Origin: Celeribacter neptunius | Lineage (GTDB): Bacteria; Pseudomonadota; Alphaproteobacteria; Rhodobacterales; Rhodobacteraceae | Assembly (NCBI RefSeq): GCF_900113955.1 | Contig: NZ_FORH01000002.1 | Span: forward strand, 248,001-312,000 | Direction of reading: 5' to 3' | Length of the DNA stretch: 64,000 bases | Part shown: one piece after another, positions 58,771 through 64,000 of the stretch | How positions within the stretch are numbered: position 1 is the stretch's first letter | Layout of the letters: each line of letters begins with the position of its first letter | Notes under the pieces: generated by a model | Told to the model about the DNA's origin: nothing | What the model saw: the letters and a program-made list of their open reading frames with translations, nothing else | The model's database searches: none | Made by a program: the position numbers and the translations under genes

Positions 58771-61464
58771 ATGGCCGTTTACGATCTCGAACTTTACGAT
58801 TTTGACCCCCAGACCCTGTTGGGCACCAGCACCGGGACCACGGTCACCTATACGGGCGGCAGCCCGACCGGCACCGCAACAGTCACCGACAACAACGGCA
58901 CACTGACCGATGACAATGCGGGCGGGGCGAATACCGAATATGCAACCGCGGATGTCACCATCGGCGGAGTCAGTTCCTATGGCGCCAATGTCGATGCCGA
59001 GGCGGTCTGGACCGTCACCGATCTGAGCACCGGCGACACGTTCCAGATTGTCCAGTTCCAGGTCGAGAGCGGCAATGCGACGGGCTATTATACCCTGTCG
59101 GAATATCCGCTGCTCGACGGTCACCAATACCAGGTCACCTATTACAACTCGAACCCGGGGTCTTCCACCGCCAGCGGCACGTCCGAATCCTTCACCTATG
59201 CCGATTATACCGCCACCGCCGATCTCTCCGACGGGATCGTTTCCGGCACGGCGGGCAATGACACGATCGACGCCAGCTATAGCGACAGTGACGGCGACGC
59301 GGTCGACAGTGAAAGCTACAGCTCCGGCACCCTGCATTGGGACGATCTGGCCGATGGCCAGAATTACCTGAATGGCTCCGGCACGCTCTCGGATGCGGGC
59401 GTCACCATGACTTTCTCGGTCACCGATGATGGCGCCGGGGTCGAAGCCTATGACCCGACCGGCACCGCATACGATTCCACGGTCTATGTCGATACGGCCG
59501 CGGGGGAGACTTTCGATCCGGGCAGCGCCTTCTTCCTGTTTGGCGACAATGACGCCAACAATGACGGCATCGTGGATCAAGGCGCGGATGCCATGACCAT
59601 GGTGATGGATTTCGCCGCCACCGACAGCGCCAGTGGCGTGAGCGACGAAGTCTATAACGTCTCTTTCCGGATCAACGATATCGATGTTGCGACCGGCGGG
59701 TTCGTCGATGTGATCACCATCACCGCCTATGATGCCGACGGCAATCCGGTCGAGATCCTGCTGTCTTCGGATGGCACGATGCTGATCGAGGGCAACACCG
59801 TGACCGGCACCGAGACCGGGCTTGCCGCCAGCGATGCCAATGGTTCGCTGCTCGTGGAAATTCCCGGCCCGGTGTCGCGCATCGAGATCGATTACAACAA
59901 CGAGGGCGTGAACACCCAGGGGATCTGGTTCTCCGACGTAGAGTTCGACGCGCTCACCACCGATTACGACGACACGGTCGCGGCCGGCGATGGCGACGAC
60001 ACCATCGCCTCGGGCCTGGGCGACGATCTGGTCTATGCCGGGACCGGCAATGACACGGTGGATGCGGGTGCAGGCAATGACACGGTCTATGGCGAAGACG
60101 GCAATGACACGCTCGACGGCGGCATCGGCGATGACCTACTCGACGGCGGTGCCGGCGACGACCTGTTCATCGGCGGCGCGGGCGCCGACACGATGTATGG
60201 CGGCACCGGTCAGGACAATGTCGACTATTCCGCCTCCGGTGCGGCGGTCACGGTCGATCTGAGCAACGGTACCTTCTCCGGCGGCGACGCGACAGGCGAC
60301 TCGGGATCGGGGCTCGACGGGGTGATCGGCTCGGATTACGACGATACGCTCATCGGTTTCGACGGCATGAGCACGGACGGGGCCAATGCCTATACCAACG
60401 AATTCTGGGGCGGCGCCGGCAATGATTATATTGACGGCGCGGGCGGCGATGACTTCCTCTATGGCGGCACCGGCGATGACACCATCCTGGGTGGCGCGGG
60501 CGCCGATTATATCGAGGGCGGCGATGGCGCGGATGTGATCGACGGCGGCGACGGGGCCGACACGATCTATGGCGGCAACGGCAATGACACGATCTCTGGT
60601 GGCGCGGGCGCGGATTACATCGAAGGTGGCGCCGGCGATGACACGATCTATGCCGGCGGCGGCGACACGATCTATGGTGGCGATGGCAATGACACGTTCA
60701 TCATCGATCCCTCGCAGCTCGACGGCAATGCGATCAATATCATCGGCGACGAGACCGGCGACGCCACCGGCGACGTGCTCGACCTGTCTCTGCTCGGTTC
60801 GAATTTCATTCCCGGCTCGATCATCTATGACGAAAATGACCCGGAAAGCGGCGCGCTGACGCTGGCGGATGGCACGGTCATCACCTTTTCCAACATCGAA
60901 AACGTGATCTGTTTCGGCGCGGGAACGCGGATCGCCACGCCCCATGGTGCGCGCCGGGTCGAGGATCTGAAACCCGGGGATCTGGTGCTGACCATGGACA
61001 ACGGTGTGCAGCCGCTGCGCTGGATCGGCGCGCGCAGCGTGCCCGCTCAGGGCCGTTTCGCTCCGATCGAGATCCGCGCCGGCGCGCTCGGCAATGAGGC
61101 GGATCTGATCGTCTCGCCACAACACCGGATGCTGTTGCAGGGCTGGCGGTCCGAGCTGGCCTTCAACACTTCCGAAGTCTTCGCCGCCGCCAAACATCTG
61201 CTGAACGGCCACAGCATTCGCCAGAAGGTTGGCGGCATCGTGACCTATTATCACCTGATGTTCGATCGCCATGAGGTGATCTTTGCCGAAGGCGCCGCAA
61301 CCGAAAGCTTCCATGTCTCGGACCACTCGCTCAGCGGTGTGGCGGATCAGGCGCGCGAGGAACTGTTCGCGCTCTTCCCGGATCTGCGCGCCCTGCCCGC
61401 AGGCCATGGCGACACCGCGCGCAAATGCCTGCGCGCGCATGAGGCCCGGCTGCTGGTGGCCTGA
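58771..61464 (+). CDS. RTX-type calcium-binding protein with C-terminal Hint domain (897 aa)
   Basis: This is a predicted secreted protein. The first 400 residues are Thr/Asp/Gly-rich beta-structured repeats. RTX nonapeptides (GGxGxDxxx, for example GAGNDTVYGEDGNDTLDGG) fill about residues 398-480 and 543-645. A Hint domain (about 710-850) begins at ICFGAGTRIATPHGARRVED and has EADLIVSPQHRML and the tail DRHEVIFAEGAATES. There is no signal peptide, as expected for type I secretion. Hint domains can cleave autocatalytically; such RTX-Hint proteins are common and uncharacterised in Rhodobacteraceae. Biofilm or surface roles are guesses. No type I exporter is adjacent. Confidence 0.87.
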   Translation: MAVYDLELYDFDPQTLLGTSTGTTVTYTGGSPTGTATVTDNNGTLTDDNAGGANTEYATADVTIGGVSSYGANVDAEAVWTVTDLSTGDTFQIVQFQVESGNATGYYTLSEYPLLDGHQYQVTYYNSNPGSSTASGTSESFTYADYTATADLSDGIVSGTAGNDTIDASYSDSDGDAVDSESYSSGTLHWDDLADGQNYLNGSGTLSDAGVTMTFSVTDDGAGVEAYDPTGTAYDSTVYVDTAAGETFDPGSAFFLFGDNDANNDGIVDQGADAMTMVMDFAATDSASGVSDEVYNVSFRINDIDVATGGFVDVITITAYDADGNPVEILLSSDGTMLIEGNTVTGTETGLAASDANGSLLVEIPGPVSRIEIDYNNEGVNTQGIWFSDVEFDALTTDYDDTVAAGDGDDTIASGLGDDLVYAGTGNDTVDAGAGNDTVYGEDGNDTLDGGIGDDLLDGGAGDDLFIGGAGADTMYGGTGQDNVDYSASGAAVTVDLSNGTFSGGDATGDSGSGLDGVIGSDYDDTLIGFDGMSTDGANAYTNEFWGGAGNDYIDGAGGDDFLYGGTGDDTILGGAGADYIEGGDGADVIDGGDGADTIYGGNGNDTISGGAGADYIEGGAGDDTIYAGGGDTIYGGDGNDTFIIDPSQLDGNAINIIGDETGDATGDVLDLSLLGSNFIPGSIIYDENDPESGALTLADGTVITFSNIENVICFGAGTRIATPHGARRVEDLKPGDLVLTMDNGVQPLRWIGARSVPAQGRFAPIEIRAGALGNEADLIVSPQHRMLLQGWRSELAFNTSEVFAAAKHLLNGHSIRQKVGGIVTYYHLMFDRHEVIFAEGAATESFHVSDHSLSGVADQAREELFALFPDLRALPAGHGDTARKCLRAHEARLLVA

Positions 61465-61558
61465 GGGGCGCCCCTGTCCCGAAATCCTGCCCCGAAAACC
61501 GGTGTAAAACATCGCCTTGCCACGAGGGTTGCACCCCCGTCAAAGCGGCTTTGCCTGC

Positions 61559-61583
61559 AAATAGTTTGCATCCCAAACTATTT
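61559..61583. promoter_or_regulatory. Perfect inverted repeat, MarR operator candidate
   Basis: AAATAGTTTG (61559-61568) and CAAACTATTT (61574-61583) are perfect ten-base arms around CATCC. It lies 18 bases before the marR-type ATG. The arms are AT-rich like known MarR sites. It probably overlaps the promoter and mediates autorepression and control of the FUSC gene. Confidence 0.78.
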
Positions 61584-61600
61584 AGTGAACATGTAAATTC

Positions 61601-62089
61601 ATGTCAGATATTCCCACTCCCGTTTCCGAAGGCAATCCCGGCACCGGCTCTGCCAAGAGCCTGTTCGGCTTTCGTTTCGTCATGCTGTCGCGGCGCTGGC
61701 GCAAGGTGATCCATGCCGAGCTCGCCGCCGCAGGCCTCACCGATGCCACCTGGGCGCCCCTGGTGCATCTCGACGAGGGCGGCGACGGCATCAGCCAGAC
61801 CGAGCTGGCCGAGCGCCTCGCGCTCGACACCTCCACCCTCGTGCGCCTGCTCGACATTCTGTCCGAGCGCGGGTTCATCGAGCGCCGGGTCGATCCGAAA
61901 GACCGGCGCGCCCGGCAGATCGTCCTGACGGGGCCCGGCGAGACCGAGGTGGCCCGTATCAAAAGCCATCTCAGCGAACTTGAAGCCGGCCTGTTGTCCG
62001 GGCTGAGCGAGGCCGAGGTGGCGGCCATGCTGAGCGGGTTCGAAAAGATCTCCGAAACCGTCGAAACCCGTCTGGAGGACCGCGCATGA
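61601..62089 (+). CDS. MarR-family transcriptional regulator (162 aa)
   Basis: The winged helix is clear (GISQTELAERLALDTSTLVR, then LLDILSERGFIERRVDPKDRR). Flanking helices form the dimer interface. It overlaps the FUSC transporter start by 4 bases (ATGA), so the two form an operon. MarR regulators of efflux genes often respond to aromatic acids; the ligand here is unknown. A palindrome immediately upstream is its likely operator. Confidence 0.92.
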   Translation: MSDIPTPVSEGNPGTGSAKSLFGFRFVMLSRRWRKVIHAELAAAGLTDATWAPLVHLDEGGDGISQTELAERLALDTSTLVRLLDILSERGFIERRVDPKDRRARQIVLTGPGETEVARIKSHLSELEAGLLSGLSEAEVAAMLSGFEKISETVETRLEDRA

Positions 62090-63978
62090 GCGCTCAACTG
62101 CTCCGCACCCTCCCGTTCTGGCTCTCTGCGCATGGGTTCGATCCGGCGCGCATGGGCTTTGCCGGTCGCACCGCCGTTGCCGCCTGTATCGCTTTCGTCC
62201 TGTCTTGGATGATCGGCCTCGAGCATCCGCAATGGGCGGCGATGACGGTCTGGGCCGCCTCGCAGCCCACACGCGGCCAGCTCTGGGAAAAATCCGCCTT
62301 CCGCGTGCTCGGCTCGATCTCCGGCACGGCCATCGGCATCGGGCTCGTCCTGGCGATGCAGATCCACCCGGCGCTGCTGGTGATCGGGCTCGCCATCTGG
62401 GTCAGTGCCTGTACCTATATCGGCAATCTGCAACGCGGTTTCACCGCCTATGGCACGGTGCTCGCGGGGTATACGGCGGCGATGGTGTCGCTGCTGGATG
62501 CTGCCCATCCCGAACATGTGATGGCGCTCGGCGCCGACCGTCTCGCCACGGTCCTGAGCGGCGTCGTCGTCGCCACGCTTATTGGCTCACTGTTCTCGCC
62601 CAAGGCCGTCCCCGGCCAGCTGCGCCAGAAGGTGATCGATCTTTTGATCGAGATGTTCGATCTCGCCGCCACGGCAGAGCCGCAAGCCGGCAAGCAGCGC
62701 GCCCTGCTCTCCGATCTCGCGGCCATCGAGGAAGGTCTCGACCCACATGGCGCCGGGTCGCTCCGAAGCCGGCAGTCGATCCGCATCACCCGAGCGCTGT
62801 TGATCGCCGCCACGCCGCTGATCCTGTGGAAACATGGCGACCGCCAGCCCGCGGCCTTCCGCGCCGAGCTGACACAGGTGGCCAAGGCACTGAAATCTGG
62901 CGATTTCGCGGCCGCCCGCGCGGCCCTCATCCGCGCCACCCGCATCAAAGGCGTCTCGCCGCGGTTTTCGGAAACCCTGCACGGGCTGGACCAGGCGCTC
63001 TTGCGCTGGCAGGATCAGCCCTCCGAGCCACGCCGGGTCACCGCCGCGCCGCTGCGCCTGCACCGCGACTGGGTCGGCGCGCGCGAGGCCGGGCTCCGGG
63101 CCCTGGGCGCGCTTCTGCTGTTTGGCGGCATCTGGCTCGCCACCGGCTGGGCAGTCGGCGCCTTCATGCTGCTGGGGCTTTCGGTGATGATCTCGCTGTT
63201 CTCGACCTTCGAGAACCCGGCGCAAATGATGCGCTCGGTGTTTTTCGGTCAGCTCCTCGGCGTCACCGGCGCGATCCTTCTGCGCTGGCTGGTCTGGCCC
63301 CTGGCCGAGAGCGAATTGCAGATGATCCTCCTCACCCTGCCCTTCATCCTGATCGGCCCGCTGTTCGTCGGCCATAACAAGACGGTGGCGATGAGTTTCG
63401 ACTATAACATGGTGCTGATGCTGATGTCGCAGCCGCATTGGCCCCTGACCGGCAGCTTCGGTGGCTCCGTCGCGGCCGGGCTGGCGGTGATCTCCGCGCC
63501 TCTGGCGGCGCTGATCGCCTATCTCACCGTCTATCCGGTATCGCTGAAACGTCGCGTCGACACGGTATTGCAGGCGATGCTGCATGATCTGCGTGATCTC
63601 GCCTCCGACCCGAAAGCGCTCGAGGCGCGTCCGCATTGGCGGGCCCGGCTTTACCATCGCACGCTGCGGCTGGTGCGGCTCTCCGAGCGCGCCGGACGCG
63701 CCCAGGAGGAGGCTTTGGAAGCCGGGCTCGCGGTGCTGAACCTTGGTCAGGTGGCGATGTGGTGTCACCGGATCGCCCAGGACACAGAGCAAAGCGCGTC
63801 GGATCGTCGGGCCGCACGGACAGCACTCCTGCGCATCTCGCAGATCGAGATGAAACCCGCCCGCGCCCGCAGTTCACTTGCTGGTTTGAGCCGGCGCCGA
63901 ACAGGCCCGGAAGCCGCGCTGTTTCTCGATGCCGTCGCCGGGATCGACGCGCTCGCCCCGAGCCTGAAGAAGGGCTGA
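62086..63978 (+). CDS. FUSC-family exporter (630 aa)
   Basis: This is a fusaric-acid-resistance/aromatic acid exporter-like inner-membrane protein. Two sets of about five spans enclose a cytoplasmic helical domain (about residues 170-330). The first half begins AGRTAVAACIAFVLSWMIGL with PQWAAMTVWAASQPTRGQLWEKS. The second half has a membrane block starting LGALLLFGGIWLATGWAVGA. Length is normal. It is controlled by the MarR gene before it. Periplasmic adaptor and outer-membrane partners may lie beyond the right edge. The gene ends 22 bases before the window ends. Confidence 0.9.
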   Translation: MSAQLLRTLPFWLSAHGFDPARMGFAGRTAVAACIAFVLSWMIGLEHPQWAAMTVWAASQPTRGQLWEKSAFRVLGSISGTAIGIGLVLAMQIHPALLVIGLAIWVSACTYIGNLQRGFTAYGTVLAGYTAAMVSLLDAAHPEHVMALGADRLATVLSGVVVATLIGSLFSPKAVPGQLRQKVIDLLIEMFDLAATAEPQAGKQRALLSDLAAIEEGLDPHGAGSLRSRQSIRITRALLIAATPLILWKHGDRQPAAFRAELTQVAKALKSGDFAAARAALIRATRIKGVSPRFSETLHGLDQALLRWQDQPSEPRRVTAAPLRLHRDWVGAREAGLRALGALLLFGGIWLATGWAVGAFMLLGLSVMISLFSTFENPAQMMRSVFFGQLLGVTGAILLRWLVWPLAESELQMILLTLPFILIGPLFVGHNKTVAMSFDYNMVLMLMSQPHWPLTGSFGGSVAAGLAVISAPLAALIAYLTVYPVSLKRRVDTVLQAMLHDLRDLASDPKALEARPHWRARLYHRTLRLVRLSERAGRAQEEALEAGLAVLNLGQVAMWCHRIAQDTEQSASDRRAARTALLRISQIEMKPARARSSLAGLSRRRTGPEAALFLDAVAGIDALAPSLKKG

Positions 63979-64000
63979 ACCGGAAGATCAGGCCATAAGA

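Noticed and set aside
59950-60720. Dense short repeats in the RTX gene considered as a CRISPR-like or tandem repeat array
   Set aside because: They encode in-frame glycine/aspartate nonapeptides in a long gene, with no fixed-length repeat and spacer structure. No CRISPR array was seen anywhere in the window.

Overview
The window looks like chromosome of an alphaproteobacterium of the Rhodobacteraceae (Roseobacter-type). The evidence is high GC coding sequence, dense ATGA-overlapping operons, typical family choices (Tat-exported solute-binding protein, AmiC/AmiR plus a dipeptide-type ABC operon, RTX-Hint protein, AEC and FUSC transporters), and IS6-family transposase remnants of the kind common in that group. 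This assignment is inferred from gene content. No rRNA or other phylogenetic marker beyond core genes such as tmk and holB is present.

Layout. (1) 1-5.3 kb, minus strand: a spermidine/putrescine-type ABC importer with two short-chain dehydrogenases, running into the left edge. A tandem-winged-helix GntR regulator and a convergent LysR regulator follow. (2) 8.0-12.2 kb, plus strand: pxpA, a biotinyl carrier, biotin carboxylase, pxpB and pxpC, i.e. a biotin-dependent amide or lactam carboxylase/hydrolase set. Two tandem small secreted DUF1036-like genes follow. (3) 13.2-30.5 kb: a catabolic island bounded by IS6-family debris. It has a pyridoxine 4-oxidase-like GMC enzyme with its GntR regulator, a pyridoxamine-pyruvate aminotransferase-like enzyme, and a seven-gene operon: HpaB-type monooxygenase, SnoaL-like protein, two amidases, AbrB-like membrane protein, flavin reductase, and NicX-like 2,5-dihydroxypyridine dioxygenase. 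A four-gene BMP-type ABC importer completes it. Together they read as uptake, side-chain oxidation, ring hydroxylation, ring opening and amide hydrolysis of a pyridine compound, possibly a vitamin B6 vitamer. Both promoter regions share CAACC/GGTTG repeats.

(4) 30.6-36.7 kb: a three-gene minus-strand operon between IS6-type remnants. It encodes a large unrecognised protein, a protein ending in a pretoxin-like domain, and a third protein resembling the continuation of a split polymorphic toxin. (5) 36.8-44.8 kb, minus strand: AmiC and AmiR (amide sensor and ANTAR antiterminator), dipeptide-type permeases, solute-binding protein, acetamidase/formamidase and a fused double ATPase, an amide uptake and hydrolysis operon. 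(6) 45.06-51.54 kb: a 6.5 kb AT-richer integrative element in the 3' end of tRNA-Ser(TGA), with a perfect 14-bp direct repeat at its ends. It carries a P4-type integrase, a MobV-type relaxase, a RepL-like initiator, and two cargo genes of unknown function (an HExxH protein and a coiled-coil membrane protein). (7) 51.5-64 kb, plus strand: SPOR lipoprotein, DD-carboxypeptidase, tmk-holB-tatD-MBL operon, AEC transporter, RTX-Hint protein, and a MarR-FUSC pair with a clear operator.

The most novel candidates are the hybrid B6/dihydroxypyridine island, the split toxin-like operon and the cargo of the tRNA-Ser element. All functions are read from sequence motifs and memory of families. No database search was run.
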